From NCBI GenBank assembly GCA_031270945.1, contig JAISWZ010000069.1, forward strand, positions 22,137 to 86,136: a stretch of 64,000 nt of DNA. Direction: 5' to 3'. The notes beneath the pieces are model-generated. The model was not told the origin of the DNA and ran no database searches. It saw nothing but the letters and a program-made list of their open reading frames with translations. Shown piece by piece: positions 18,401 through 26,957 of the stretch. The DNA comes from Clostridiales bacterium. GTDB lineage: Bacteria > Bacillota > Clostridia > Lachnospirales > WQUN01. The translations under genes and the position numbers were made by a program. Position 1 is the stretch's first letter; each line of letters starts with the position of its first letter.

Positions 18401-19842
18401 ATAAGCCCGTCGTATGCCACGAATGAGTGAAACCGATCGATCTCTTTATAATCTTTTATCTTGACGGCCCCGATCTCGATTATCTGATCCGACTCTTTGC
18501 GGAGCCCTGTGGTCTCAAGGTCAAAAACAACGAATTCTCCGTCTAATAAAACGCCTTTGGGGCAGCGGCAAAGCGCTCCTATGTCATTTACCAAGTAGGC
18601 TTCCACTCCGTAGATGACCTTTATGCCGCTTTTCTTCGCCGCGTCCATGGCTTCAGGGAACGCCTGGGCCACTCCGTGATCTGTTATGGCAATGGCGGGG
18701 TGCCCCCACTTGGCGGCTCTTTCCACGTATTCCTTGGCTGGGGTTACTCCATCCATTGAGCTCATCTGGGTGTGAAGGTGCAGCTCCACCCGCTTTACTT
18801 CGGACTTGTCCTCACGCGATGGCGGGGGCTGGCCTGGGCCGATCTCTTTGGCCATGATGTTGAGCTCTTTGGAATACTCGTCATACTGGCTTTTGCCCTT
18901 GACGCAGCACCACTTGCCCTCAGAGATGACCCCTTTGAAATCCGTGTCAAACTCGTCAGCCAGGCAGAAGAACTTGACTGTCACAGAGTCCTTGCCGTCG
19001 GTCATGTCAAAGGAAACCAAGAGCCTGCTGTTTTTGATGTCCCTGGTCTCGACAAAGAATATCTGGCCCGAGAGCATCAGGTCTTCGTCTTTTCTCAAGA
19101 CATCCGAGATGAGCCTCACGTCGGCGCTTGTTGCCATCTCTTTGGATAGCGCCAGCACAACCTTTGTCTTTGGCCTAGCGCCACCCTTGCCTTTGTAGAA
19201 CGCGGGTTTGCCGCCATCCGAGTTAGATCGCGGCTTTTTGTCATCTTCAAACTTGGGCGCTGACCCTTTTGCAGTCCCGTGGGACCGCTCTGCGGCCGCA
19301 GGCGGCCGCTCATAGCTTGGATCGCAGGACTGCGGGATGTCATCAACAATATGGATTTCCAGCGGCTTTTTCAGGCATCCGCATATGTATTCCCTGATCT
19401 TCCTGTCCACGCCTGTAGCCGAAAGCATGATCTTGCAGTTTTCAACCACGTGTATCTCGCAAATCTCTTTGCCGGGGCTGATTTTCGCCTGTTTCAAGAT
19501 TTCCTTGCAAACGTTCGACCTTCGCCCTATGTAGCCCACAGCCTGCTCCCAAGCAAGCCTGAGCTGGGAATCCATGTCCCCGAAGAAAACAGGCGTTGTG
19601 TACTTGACCTCAACTTCTACCCTTCTGAGCATGGGGAAGCTGGAAAGCAGCTTGTCCTCAAGATCTCCCAGGAGTTTCTCTTGAACAAGCTTGGGGCTAA
19701 GGATTTCCACATTCATCAAGAGCTCGTTCTTGTTTACTTGGATGCTTCCAACAGACGCTTCTGACAGGTGCCCCATCAAGTCTCCCGGGAGCTTTAATGA
19801 GGCGAAAACATCTGAAACAGGCCTTCCCGCTGCGCTTTCCAT
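15481..19842 (-). CDS. polC: DNA polymerase III alpha subunit, PolC type
   Basis: The 1453-residue protein is full length for Gram-positive PolC. In order: an N-terminal domain (1-200), an OB fold (about 225-335), a PHP domain starting with HLHTQMSSMDG (about 354), an inserted 3'-5' exonuclease with FVVFDLETTGL (about 436), the rest of PHP, a four-Cys zinc site (CSACRY and CPKC), the palm with EPDIDLNFSGEYQ carrying the catalytic Asp pair, and the helix-hairpin-helix region near the C-terminus. It synthesises chromosomal DNA with its own proofreading. Its ATG overlaps the ispG stop by one base, so it is the last gene of the pyrH-polC run. Confidence 0.97.
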   Translation of the reverse strand: MESAAGRPVSDVFASLKLPGDLMGHLSEASVGSIQVNKNELLMNVEILSPKLVQEKLLGDLEDKLLSSFPMLRRVEVEVKYTTPVFFGDMDSQLRLAWEQAVGYIGRRSNVCKEILKQAKISPGKEICEIHVVENCKIMLSATGVDRKIREYICGCLKKPLEIHIVDDIPQSCDPSYERPPAAAERSHGTAKGSAPKFEDDKKPRSNSDGGKPAFYKGKGGARPKTKVVLALSKEMATSADVRLISDVLRKDEDLMLSGQIFFVETRDIKNSRLLVSFDMTDGKDSVTVKFFCLADEFDTDFKGVISEGKWCCVKGKSQYDEYSKELNIMAKEIGPGQPPPSREDKSEVKRVELHLHTQMSSMDGVTPAKEYVERAAKWGHPAIAITDHGVAQAFPEAMDAAKKSGIKVIYGVEAYLVNDIGALCRCPKGVLLDGEFVVFDLETTGLRKESDQIIEIGAVKIKDYKEIDRFHSFVAYDGLIPPKITELTGITGDMLKGAPELKDILPEFLKFSEGCALAAHNAQFDVGFVTQAAIALGLEVPATVVDTLELARFLFPELPKHKLNNVAEHLGVSLENHHRAVDDAEACAGIMLKCFEIFASRGAKTLDDINLQASGGVDVRKQKYFHAIVLAKNAVGLKNLYELISISHLNYFFKRPRMPKSEIAKRREGLILGSACEAGELYRAIRENAPKEQIEEIADFYDYFEIQPNGNNMYMLREGMASSVEDLKQWNMKIVSLGERLNKPVVATCDSHFIDPEDEVFRRIIMAGDGFKDADLQAPLYFRTTEEMLSEFAYLGPDKAFEVVVTNTRLVADWVERIKPIPDETFPPQIEGAKEQLIEIATGKAKELYGDPLPEIVALRLRRELDSIIKNGFAVMYIIAQKLVWKSNEDGYLVGSRGSVGSSFAATMAGITEVNPLPPHYLCSACRYSEFDSPETEVVAGGSGCDMPPKNCPKCGAPMSGEGHDIPFETFLGFDGDKEPDIDLNFSGEYQTKAHAYTEVLFGEGNVFKAGTIGTLADKTAYGYVKKYCDERSLTLRNAEINRLKSGCTGIKRTTGQHPGGLMILPRGHSIYEFCPIQRPANDVDSTVTTTHFDYHSISGRLLKLDLLGHDVPTIIRMLHDASQRDPVTVPLNDKQVMSLFTSPQALGVTEQQIGVKTGTLGLPEFGTSFVRQMLLDTRPSTFAELVRISGLSHGTDVWLNNAADLIKDKVATLKDVIPTRDDIMLFLIAKGVEKKAAFKIMESVRKGKGLKVDDVNMMRDAGVPEWYIESCKRIKYLFPKGHAVAYVTMTVRIAYFKVYYPYSFYAASFSVKAEDFDYTRMCLGEAKAKEAMQAIVAMGKEASAKDKNTQTLLELVIEMYARGLKFAKLDLYKAKASKFMETPNGLMPPLCSVQGLGMNVAQNIVDARENGPFCTVDDFRERTKTNKTVVELLRSSGILDGMPETNQMTFF

Positions 19843-20915
19843 CAGCGGCCACCTGCCTCTGCCGCAAGCTTCTCAATCTCCAGCAGCAGCGCGCTTGCCA
19901 GATCTGGCTCATCGACTGTTCTCAAAATTTTCCCCTTCTTGAATATCGCGCCTTTGCCTTTGCCTCCAGCTACCCCAATGTCAGCGTCCCTGGCCTCTCC
20001 AGGCCCGTTGACGACGCATCCCATTACGGCGACCTTGAGAGGGGCGCTTATGCTTTTGCATTTTTCCTCTACTATTAAAGCCAGCTTCATCAAGTCTATC
20101 TCAGTCCTGCCGCAAGTAGGGCAGGAAACAAATTCAACGCCAAAGCTCCGAAGAGCCAACGACATCAATATTTCTCGGGCGACAGCCACTTCTTCCACCG
20201 GATCCGCTGTCAGCGAAACCCGTATCGTGTCCCCTATTCCCTGGGCAAGCAGCGCCCCAATGCCAACGGCCGACTTTATCGCGCCGCGCTTTGCGGTTCC
20301 GGATTCAGTGATCCCTATATGCTGGGGATAGTCAGTCTTCTCGGACAGTATCTTGCACGCCTCGATGCAGGTCGGGACGCTTGACGCCTTGATTGATATC
20401 ACTATGTCATAAAAGCCGCAGCTCTCAAGCATGGCCGCGTGCGCCAGAGCGCTTTCGGCCAGGGCCAAAGGTGTAGGCCCTCCATGCTTGGCCAGGAGCT
20501 CTTTTTCCAAAGAGCCAGAGTTAACGCCGATCCTGATGGGAATTTTTCTTTCTTTCGCAGCTCGCGCCACCTCTTTGACTTTTTCGATTCCGCCTATGTT
20601 TCCCGGGTTTATCCTTAGCTTGTCCGCCCCAGCCTCAGCCGACTTGACGGCTAGCCGCCAGTCGAAATGGATGTCCGCCACAAGCGGGATTTTGTCTGAA
20701 ACCCTTTTCCTGATCTCGCCAAACGCCAACGCGGCAGCGTCATCTGGAACAGCAAGCCTCACTATTTCGCATCCCGCCGCCGCTAGCGCCTCTATCTGCC
20801 TGACCGTAGCCAGGACATCTCTTGTGTCAGTGTTTGTCATTGACTGGATTGCGATGGGATTGGAGCCGCCGATTTCAACGGCCCCAATTTTCGCCACTCT
20901 CGTCAGCTTTCTCAT
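19842..20915 (-). CDS. ispG: 4-hydroxy-3-methylbut-2-enyl diphosphate synthase
   Basis: The 357-residue protein contains RLAVPDDAAA, DIHFDWRLA, KLRINPGNIG and the iron-sulphur ligands SCPTCGRTEID and GCVVNGPGEA, which are diagnostic of IspG (GcpE). It catalyses the penultimate step of the MEP isoprenoid pathway with a 4Fe-4S cluster. Together with dxr in the same operon and uppS nearby, it couples isoprenoid precursor supply to undecaprenyl phosphate synthesis. The ATG at 20915 follows GGGGAGG; a start nine codons upstream lacks a ribosome site. Confidence 0.96.
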   Translation of the reverse strand: MRKLTRVAKIGAVEIGGSNPIAIQSMTNTDTRDVLATVRQIEALAAAGCEIVRLAVPDDAAALAFGEIRKRVSDKIPLVADIHFDWRLAVKSAEAGADKLRINPGNIGGIEKVKEVARAAKERKIPIRIGVNSGSLEKELLAKHGGPTPLALAESALAHAAMLESCGFYDIVISIKASSVPTCIEACKILSEKTDYPQHIGITESGTAKRGAIKSAVGIGALLAQGIGDTIRVSLTADPVEEVAVAREILMSLALRSFGVEFVSCPTCGRTEIDLMKLALIVEEKCKSISAPLKVAVMGCVVNGPGEARDADIGVAGGKGKGAIFKKGKILRTVDEPDLASALLLEIEKLAAEAGGR

Positions 20916-21028
20916 GCGAGCCTCCCCTAAGAGCTTAAGCAATACAAGCTGTGATCCTGCAGAACTCCATCAAGGCCCCAGATATTCGCGTTTGGTTGCC
21001 CGGCGGCTGTTGCGGCAGAATCAAGCCT

Positions 21029-22099
21029 TTACTTTGGCAATATAAGCTTCTGGATATCGCTTACCGCGACAAAGACCGCGAATATGATAAGGAGAACAAA
21101 GCCGACAAGATGGATGATCCCTTCCTTCTCGACCGGAACAGGCTTTCTCCTGATCGCTTCAAAGAGCACAAACACCAGCCTTCCGCCATCAAGAGCAGGA
21201 AGCGGAAGAAGGTTGAAAACTCCAAGGTTGGCGCTCAGGAAGCCGCAAAGCTGGAGCATGGTCAGAATCCTGTCTCCAAGGCTTATGGTTTCTGTCGCCT
21301 TGTAAGTGTCGCCTATCACAGTGACAATGCCTATTGGGCCGCTCATTTCCCCGATATTAAGCTTTCCGGTGACAAGGCGAACCAGCCCTATGACAGTCGC
21401 TTTGACAAAGAAGCCTATCATGTAAAAGGCCTCGCCCAGCGTCTCTCCGATATCCGCCTTTTCAATGCCCTCCAGAGGCTTGGCGAATATGCCGTTTTTG
21501 GCGGCGACCATGAAACCGACCTTATAGGCATTCGATTCCTGATCCAGGTACGGGACAACCGTAGTCTTGAGCTTCTGGCCATTTCTCAAAAACTCAAGCT
21601 CTATGGGGCTGCCGTTCGCTGTGGACATCTCAAACATGAAATCCTCATAAATCCTGATTGTTACGCCGTTCATCCGGGTTATGCGATCCCCTGCGACCAG
21701 CCCTGACGCCTCGGCTGGAGATCCTTCAACCACGGATCTGACCTGTGGCACGGTAAAACCTTGGGCAAGCGCTCCTACCAGGAATATGACAAACGCCAGA
21801 ACGAAGTTCATGGCGGCGCCAGCCACAAGGATAAACGCCTTCTGATGGGCAGGCTTGCTGCTAAAGCTTCTGGCGTCCTCAATAGCCGCGTCCTCGCCTA
21901 GCATCTTGCAGAATCCGCCTATTGGCATCAACCTGAGCGAATAAACAGTCTCTCCGACTTTCTTCTTCAGGAGGACAGGGCCCATCCCTATGGCGAATTC
22001 TTCAACCATGACGCCGCAAGCCCTAGCCGCGGAATAATGGCCGAACTCGTGAATGACTACTATAAGCCCGAAAATCAGCACTGCTATAACTATAGACAC
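21029..22099 (-). CDS. rseP: RseP/RasP site-2 membrane metalloprotease
   Basis: The 356-residue protein has HEFGH in the first helix (zinc ligands), a single PDZ domain (GSPAEASGLVAGDRITRMNG), and NLLPLPALDGGR, whose LDG supplies the third ligand. This is the RasP/RseP layout. It performs regulated intramembrane proteolysis of anti-sigma factors and signal peptide remnants. GTG start behind AAGAGGTG. It lies 33 bases downstream of dxr. Confidence 0.95.
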   Translation of the reverse strand: MSIVIAVLIFGLIVVIHEFGHYSAARACGVMVEEFAIGMGPVLLKKKVGETVYSLRLMPIGGFCKMLGEDAAIEDARSFSSKPAHQKAFILVAGAAMNFVLAFVIFLVGALAQGFTVPQVRSVVEGSPAEASGLVAGDRITRMNGVTIRIYEDFMFEMSTANGSPIELEFLRNGQKLKTTVVPYLDQESNAYKVGFMVAAKNGIFAKPLEGIEKADIGETLGEAFYMIGFFVKATVIGLVRLVTGKLNIGEMSGPIGIVTVIGDTYKATETISLGDRILTMLQLCGFLSANLGVFNLLPLPALDGGRLVFVLFEAIRRKPVPVEKEGIIHLVGFVLLIIFAVFVAVSDIQKLILPK

Positions 22100-22132
22100 T
22101 GAAGCACCTCTTGGCCCGCCCCATGGGGGCGG

Positions 22133-23287
22133 CTATTGCGGGGCGCAAGCCAGGCGGGCAGCCCGCCTCGCCTCTTCGCTAGCCGCAAGCACGCCCTCCA
22201 AGCTCAAGCCTTCCACTGTATAATTATATGTTTCCATTACGCTTTTTATTATAGCTGGTATTCGTCCAAAAGGAATCTTCCCTGATATATACGCGGCAAC
22301 CGCCTCTTCGTTTGCTGCGTTCATCACCGCCGGAGCGGTTCCGCCTGCGTCCAGCGCGGCATACGCCAGCTTCAGGCAGCTGAACTTGTCCAAGTCCGGA
22401 GGGTAGAACTCCAACGGCTTGCACTTGAAGAAGTCCAGGCGCTGGCAGGGGGATGGCATGCGCTTTGGGTAGGTGAGCGCGTACTGTATCGGAAGCCTCA
22501 TGTCCGGAAGGCCCAGCTGGGCGATAACAGAGCCGTCCTCAAACTCTATCATGGAATGGATTACGCTTTGCGGATGCACTATCACTTCTATATCGGCTCG
22601 TTCTACCGAGAAGAGCCACTTGGCCTCTATCACCTCAAGGCCCTTGTTCATCATTGTCGCAGAGTCAACAGTGATCTTTGCGCCCATGCTCCAGTTGGGA
22701 TGCTTCAGGGCTCTTGAGAGAGGCATGTCGTACAGCTCCTCTTTCGGCGTCAAGCGGAAAGGGCCGCCTGATGCCGTCAGAAGAATTTTTTTCAGCCTGT
22801 TTCCAGAAGCCCCCTGCAAGCATTGGAATATGGCAGAATGCTCGCTGTCCACTGGAAGGATCGCAAGGCCTTTCTCTTTTGCCTTTGCCATAACCAAAGC
22901 CCCAGCCGCCACAAGGGTTTCCTTGTTGGCCAGGGCCACATTTTTCCCAGCGGAAAGGGCCGCCATTGTAGGCTCAAGCCCTTTCACCCCAACTATGGCG
23001 TTTAGCGCCACATCAGCTTGGGCAATGGACGCGGCTTGCAACAGCCCGTCGCGTCCAGTCATGACTTCAGTCTTTTGGCCTTTTGAAGCAAATCGCCTGG
23101 ACAGCTCCAGGGCCTTGTCTGGATTAGAGACAGAGACCAGCGCAGGGTTGAATTCTTTCGCCTGCTCTTCCGCGATATCAATGCTTGTCCCGCAAGCCAG
23201 CGCCACAACCTCTATCCCAAGCCTTTTTGCCACATCCAGAGCCTGCTGGCCAATCGAGCCTGTAGAGCCCAATATGGAAATTTTCAA
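22133..23287 (-). CDS. dxr: 1-deoxy-D-xylulose 5-phosphate reductoisomerase
   Basis: The 384-residue protein begins KISILGSTGSIGQQ (NADPH site) and contains ANKETLVAAG, PVDSEHSAIFQCL and ASGGPFR, the Dxr metal and substrate motifs, plus HPNWSMGAKITVDSATMMNKGLEVIEA. It makes 2-C-methyl-D-erythritol 4-phosphate, the first committed step of the MEP pathway. I chose the TTG start at 23287 because GAAGGTG lies just upstream; an in-frame codon eight residues earlier is less likely. Confidence 0.96.
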   Translation of the reverse strand: MKISILGSTGSIGQQALDVAKRLGIEVVALACGTSIDIAEEQAKEFNPALVSVSNPDKALELSRRFASKGQKTEVMTGRDGLLQAASIAQADVALNAIVGVKGLEPTMAALSAGKNVALANKETLVAAGALVMAKAKEKGLAILPVDSEHSAIFQCLQGASGNRLKKILLTASGGPFRLTPKEELYDMPLSRALKHPNWSMGAKITVDSATMMNKGLEVIEAKWLFSVERADIEVIVHPQSVIHSMIEFEDGSVIAQLGLPDMRLPIQYALTYPKRMPSPCQRLDFFKCKPLEFYPPDLDKFSCLKLAYAALDAGGTAPAVMNAANEEAVAAYISGKIPFGRIPAIIKSVMETYNYTVEGLSLEGVLAASEEARRAARLACAPQ

Positions 23288-23402
23288 TGAGTCACCTTCT
23301 AGAAAGGGCAATGCGAATTTTTTTTATTTTATTTTATTTTTTTTATTTTTGCAATCAAAGCACGGCTTTGGATTATTTCTCAAAGAGCATATCTTCGATT
23401 CA

Positions 23403-23463
23403 GAGCATATCCCAAAATTTATTTTATGGCTTGTAAAAGTCACAGGATTTTTGGGATATGCAC
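23403..23463. repeat. Short palindromic MITE-like element
   Basis: GAGCATATCCCAAAATTTA and TTTTTGGGATATGCAC bound a 61-bp element with reduced inner arms. It separates cdsA from dxr within the operon. Confidence 0.75.
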
Positions 23464-23466
23464 TAA

Positions 23467-24345
23467 TTACCTTCCGTAAAGGCCAATCATCACGATATAC
23501 ATCATTGGCGCCGTGAAGAAAACGCTGTCAAACCTGTCCAATACTCCGCCATGCCCTGGAAACACCTTTCCGAAGTCCTTTATCCCCGTAAACCTCTTGA
23601 CAGCGGAAGCCGCCAAGTCGCCAAATATTGAGAATATGGCGCCTACCCCGCCTATCAAGGCGCTGGAGAGGGTCACGCTGGAGGATTCGGGAAACATGTC
23701 GCTTCCAACTATGAATCTGTAGAGAACAACAAGAGCCATGGCGCCAAGCACCCCGCTGATTGCGCCCTCAACTGTCTTGTTGGGGCTGAGCTTTGGGGCC
23801 AGCTTGCGCTTGCCGAAGGCTTTTCCGCCAAAGAAGGCGAACGAGTCCGAGCCGAAGGCTGAGATTAGAACCAGCCAGACAAAGAATGAGCCATAGCTGT
23901 GCATTCTGATCAAGTATACGAATGATAGCATGAAAGACACGTAAAAAAATCCGAACAGTGTCAAGGCGCAATCGATGATGTTTATCTTGCTGTGGAAAAC
24001 GACCATGATCACAAGGCTAGATATGATGATTATTGTGATAAGCACAAAAAAATGGGAACTGCTTCCGCCTATCCTGGGAATCATTATATAGTAGAGAATC
24101 GTTATCAGATACCCTACTATGTTGACGCCCACAAGATCCCTGATGAAGTTGAAAAAGCGCCCTCTCCAGGACTGCCCGTTTTCTGGCTGGGGCTTCGGTA
24201 TCTTGCCCAGCATCGCATTGTAGAACTCGGTCAGCCCTACTATGGAGAGAGCCATCAGCGCGCACTGCAAGAAGATGCCTCCCAGATGTATTACCGCAAC
24301 AAGCAGCGGCAACCCCACCACGCCTGTCAACACACGCCTTACCAT
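23467..24345 (-). CDS. cdsA: Phosphatidate cytidylyltransferase (CDP-diglyceride synthase)
   Basis: The protein (292 residues from the chosen start) has about seven membrane helices and the C-terminal CdsA signature KDFGKVFPGHGGVLDRFDS, preceded by FGSDSFAFFGGKAFGKRKLAPKLSPNKTVEGA. It makes CDP-diacylglycerol for phospholipid synthesis. The start is uncertain: ATG at 24345 is preceded by GGCGGTG eleven bases upstream, while a longer reading from 24414 would begin MGRSMAKPVRQ. The operon position between uppS and dxr is standard. Confidence 0.93.
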   Translation of the reverse strand: MVRRVLTGVVGLPLLVAVIHLGGIFLQCALMALSIVGLTEFYNAMLGKIPKPQPENGQSWRGRFFNFIRDLVGVNIVGYLITILYYIMIPRIGGSSSHFFVLITIIIISSLVIMVVFHSKINIIDCALTLFGFFYVSFMLSFVYLIRMHSYGSFFVWLVLISAFGSDSFAFFGGKAFGKRKLAPKLSPNKTVEGAISGVLGAMALVVLYRFIVGSDMFPESSSVTLSSALIGGVGAIFSIFGDLAASAVKRFTGIKDFGKVFPGHGGVLDRFDSVFFTAPMMYIVMIGLYGR

Positions 24346-24408
24346 ATGAAGATTTTCACCGCCTTTGCGCCGGAGTTCGCTTTGCCGAACGGGTTTCGCC
24401 ATGCTGCG

Positions 24409-24490
24409 TCCCAAAAATTCCGAAAAGGCGCCAAAGCCGGCGAACGCTAACCGGACTTTGGCAAGCCCTTAAGTTTTGGGATATGCGCTT
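24409..24490. repeat. Degenerate palindromic element between cdsA and uppS
   Basis: GTCCCAAAAATTCCG at the left and AAGTTTTGGGATATGCGC at the right are worn terminal repeats, with the inner GCCGGCGAA...CCGGACTTTGG stem. The element separates two genes that are usually adjacent. Confidence 0.6.
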
Positions 24491-24540
24491 AAAGCAAATC
24501 CAAAAACTCATAAAAAGCCCAACCCGAATTTTTGAATATG

Positions 24541-25257
24541 CTAGTCCTTGCGAGCCCCGAAGCGTCGGTCTCTGCTTCTGTATTGCTCTATGGCGTCATT
24601 GAGATCAGATATGTTGAAGTCAGGCCACAGCTTCTTCGTAAAGTACATTTCCGAATAGGCGGTTTGCCAGAGAAGGAAGTTGCTCATTCTCATTTCCCCG
24701 CTTGTCCTGATCAAAAGATCAGGGTCAGGCACGTCGGACGTGTCAAGGAACTGGCCGAAGGATTCCTCCGTCAAGCCGTTTGACCCCAGCTTTCCGCTGG
24801 CCACAGCCAGGGCCGCCTTCCTTGCGGCCCTGACAATGTCGTCTCGCCCTCCGTAATTGAGCGCTATTATGACCCTCATGCCCTTCTTGGCCAAGGTCAT
24901 GCTCTCCAAGTCCCTGATTTTCTCCCGAAGATCCGGCTCCAGCTTGGAGAGATCCCCTATCGTGCTTATCCGCATCTCGTTTTTCTTGGAATCGTCTATA
25001 TATTGCTGGATATAGTCCCTAAGCAGGTTCATCAGCGAATCTATCTCGTCTTGTGGCCGCTTCCAGTTCTCGGTTGAGAAGGCGTATACAGTCAGGAATT
25101 TGACCCCTATCTTTTCCGCCTCTGTCGCGAGCTTCCGGAGCGCCTGGGCGCCAGCCCGGTGCCCGGCAGCCTTGCCGAGCAGCCTCGCTTTAGCCCACCT
25201 GCCGTTTCCGTCCATTATAATCGCCACATGCTTTGGGACCATGGCCGCTTCAGGCAA
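24541..25257 (-). CDS. uppS: Undecaprenyl diphosphate synthase (cis-prenyltransferase)
   Basis: The 238-residue protein has HVAIIMDGNGRWAK (residues about 9-22, the pyrophosphate-binding Asp), VYAFSTENWKRP, LNYGGRDDIV and DLLIRTSGEMRMSNFLLWQTAYSE, the complete UppS motif set. It condenses isopentenyl units onto farnesyl diphosphate to make the lipid carrier for peptidoglycan. TTG start behind GGGGTG. Confidence 0.96.
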   Translation of the reverse strand: MPEAAMVPKHVAIIMDGNGRWAKARLLGKAAGHRAGAQALRKLATEAEKIGVKFLTVYAFSTENWKRPQDEIDSLMNLLRDYIQQYIDDSKKNEMRISTIGDLSKLEPDLREKIRDLESMTLAKKGMRVIIALNYGGRDDIVRAARKAALAVASGKLGSNGLTEESFGQFLDTSDVPDPDLLIRTSGEMRMSNFLLWQTAYSEMYFTKKLWPDFNISDLNDAIEQYRSRDRRFGARKD

Positions 25258-25381
25258 GATGACACCCCTTTCGATTTATGTCTGTAAAGCTTCTCCGGCA
25301 CTAAATGCATGCGCCTATGCCAGCGGCAAACAGGGCAGAAGCGGCCTGCCGGGCGGCCCTCGCCAGCATAATTCGCGCGCG

Positions 25382-25936
25382 CTATATTGACATTATCTCT
25401 TTGCTCTTGGCGTCAAGGCGCTTCTCTACCTCGGCGACCCATTTGTCTGTGAGCTTTTGCATGTCTTCTTCAAACTGCTTCAGCTCGTCTTCTGTTATTT
25501 CGCTTTTCTTCTGCTTCTTCTTGTAGGCGTCCATTCCGTCCCGCCTTATGTTGCGGATGGCTATCTTGAATTCTTCGCCCTTTTTCTTTACGTCCTTGGA
25601 GAGCTGCTTGCGGCGCTCCTCCGTGAGCTCGGGGAATACGAGCCTGATCACTTTGCCGTCGTTTGTGGGGTTGATTCCCAGCTCCGACGCTTGGATTGCC
25701 TTCTCGATGGACTTGAGCAGGCTGGAGTCCCAGGGCTGGATTACAAGCATTCTGGGATCGGGAACGCTGATGTTCCCAATTTGGTTGAGTGGCGTGTCCG
25801 CGCCGTAAGCGCTTACTGTCACCTTGTCAAGGACGTGCGGGTTCGCGCGTCCGACCCGGATCGTGTTCAGCTCCAGATCGAGGCTCTCAGCTGACTTTTT
25901 CATCTTTTCTTCGTAAGGCTTTGTGTGGTTAGACAT
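25382..25936 (-). CDS. frr: Ribosome recycling factor
   Basis: The 184-residue protein has the family layout: an N-terminal helix, ELNTIRVGRANPHVLDKVTVSAYG, the beta domain with PLNQIGNISVPDPRMLVIQPWD, and NPTNDGKVIRLVFPELTEERRKQL, followed by the long C-terminal helices. It splits post-termination ribosomes together with EF-G. Its start overlaps the end of pyrH by eight bases. Confidence 0.97.
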   Translation of the reverse strand: MSNHTKPYEEKMKKSAESLDLELNTIRVGRANPHVLDKVTVSAYGADTPLNQIGNISVPDPRMLVIQPWDSSLLKSIEKAIQASELGINPTNDGKVIRLVFPELTEERRKQLSKDVKKKGEEFKIAIRNIRRDGMDAYKKKQKKSEITEDELKQFEEDMQKLTDKWVAEVEKRLDAKSKEIMSI

Positions 25937-26687
25937 AATACTCCTCCTTGCATCTTAGGGACACCCTGGTGCCAAGAGCGTCGTCGCCCGAGGCTTCGCC
26001 GCTTGCGCTTAACACTGCCCTTACGATAGAGCTGGGCTCATCTAGCCCGAATATGAAGGAATCCATCCCGCTTTCGCTTGAAAGGCTCATGGCCGAGATG
26101 TCCACGGCTTTGAGCCCTCTCTCCAATACGCCTTGGTAGCTGATTGCCTTGAACTTCCTCGCCCCAAGGTTTATCTTCGGATCGCTGTCGTAAATGCCGT
26201 CAACGCTTTTGGCGTAAAACACGCAGTCAGCGTCAAGCTCCGCAGCCCGCAAAGCGGTGATGGTGTCGGTTGAGAAATATGGATGGCCCAGGCCTCCGGC
26301 AAACACAAGCGTTTCGCCAGCCTCAAGGGCTGCGAGGGCTGACTTCCGGGAAAAGACGTCCGCGAACGGCCCAACCGCGAAAGGCGTCATAAGCCTTGCC
26401 GGAATGCCCAAAGCGCTAAAGCTCTCGGCCACGTATATGCCGTTCATGACAGTTCCAAGCATCCCGATCTGATCTGATGATGACCGGCTGATCTTGGACT
26501 TGTCCGACCTCCCGCGCCATATGTTGCCGCCTCCGACAATAATCGCGACCTGAAACCCGCCCTTGCCAATTTCCTTGAGCATTCCTATCTGCTCCGCTAT
26601 GCCCTCGACGACAGAATCGTCATAGAGGCCGCTGGAGCTCCCAGCCAAGGCCTCTCCGCTTAGCTTTACCACTGCTCTCTTAATCAT
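25929..26687 (-). CDS. pyrH: UMP kinase
   Basis: The 252-residue protein begins VVKLSGEALAG and contains AIIVGGGNIWRG, LVFAGGLGHPYFSTDT and AKSVDGIYDSDPK, all diagnostic of bacterial PyrH. It phosphorylates UMP to UDP. It is the first gene of the minus-strand housekeeping run; rpsB and tsf, usually upstream, are not here, and a palindromic element and a long gene-poor stretch lie upstream instead. The C-terminus is slightly longer than usual (SGEASGDDALGTRVSL). Confidence 0.96.
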   Translation of the reverse strand: MIKRAVVKLSGEALAGSSSGLYDDSVVEGIAEQIGMLKEIGKGGFQVAIIVGGGNIWRGRSDKSKISRSSSDQIGMLGTVMNGIYVAESFSALGIPARLMTPFAVGPFADVFSRKSALAALEAGETLVFAGGLGHPYFSTDTITALRAAELDADCVFYAKSVDGIYDSDPKINLGARKFKAISYQGVLERGLKAVDISAMSLSSESGMDSFIFGLDEPSSIVRAVLSASGEASGDDALGTRVSLRCKEEYYV

Positions 26688-26857
26688 GTCATCCCCGCCT
26701 CAACCGCATCTTCTTTCCTTTTCTTTAATTTAGCATAAGTCCATCAAAAATGCCATAGCTTTTTTTGGCCCGCCTTCTAGCGAGACAGGAGGCGTTCCCC
26801 TTTCGCTATTATAGTACAACCAGCCTAAGAGTGCATTGCTTTTTGATTAGAATTTAA

Positions 26858-26957
26858 GAGCATATCCCAAAATTAATCTTAGGGCTTGCGAAAGTCATGC
26901 GTTAAAGCATCGCTTTGACTTTCGCTGCGCCACTTGCGGAATTTTGGGATATGCTTT
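26858..26957. repeat. Palindromic MITE-like element flanked by TAA
   Basis: GAGCATATCCCAAAATTAA and GGAATTTTGGGATATGC bound the element, with TAA on both sides. Inner arms are GCGAAAGTCATGCG and GCTTTGACTTTCGC. Confidence 0.87.
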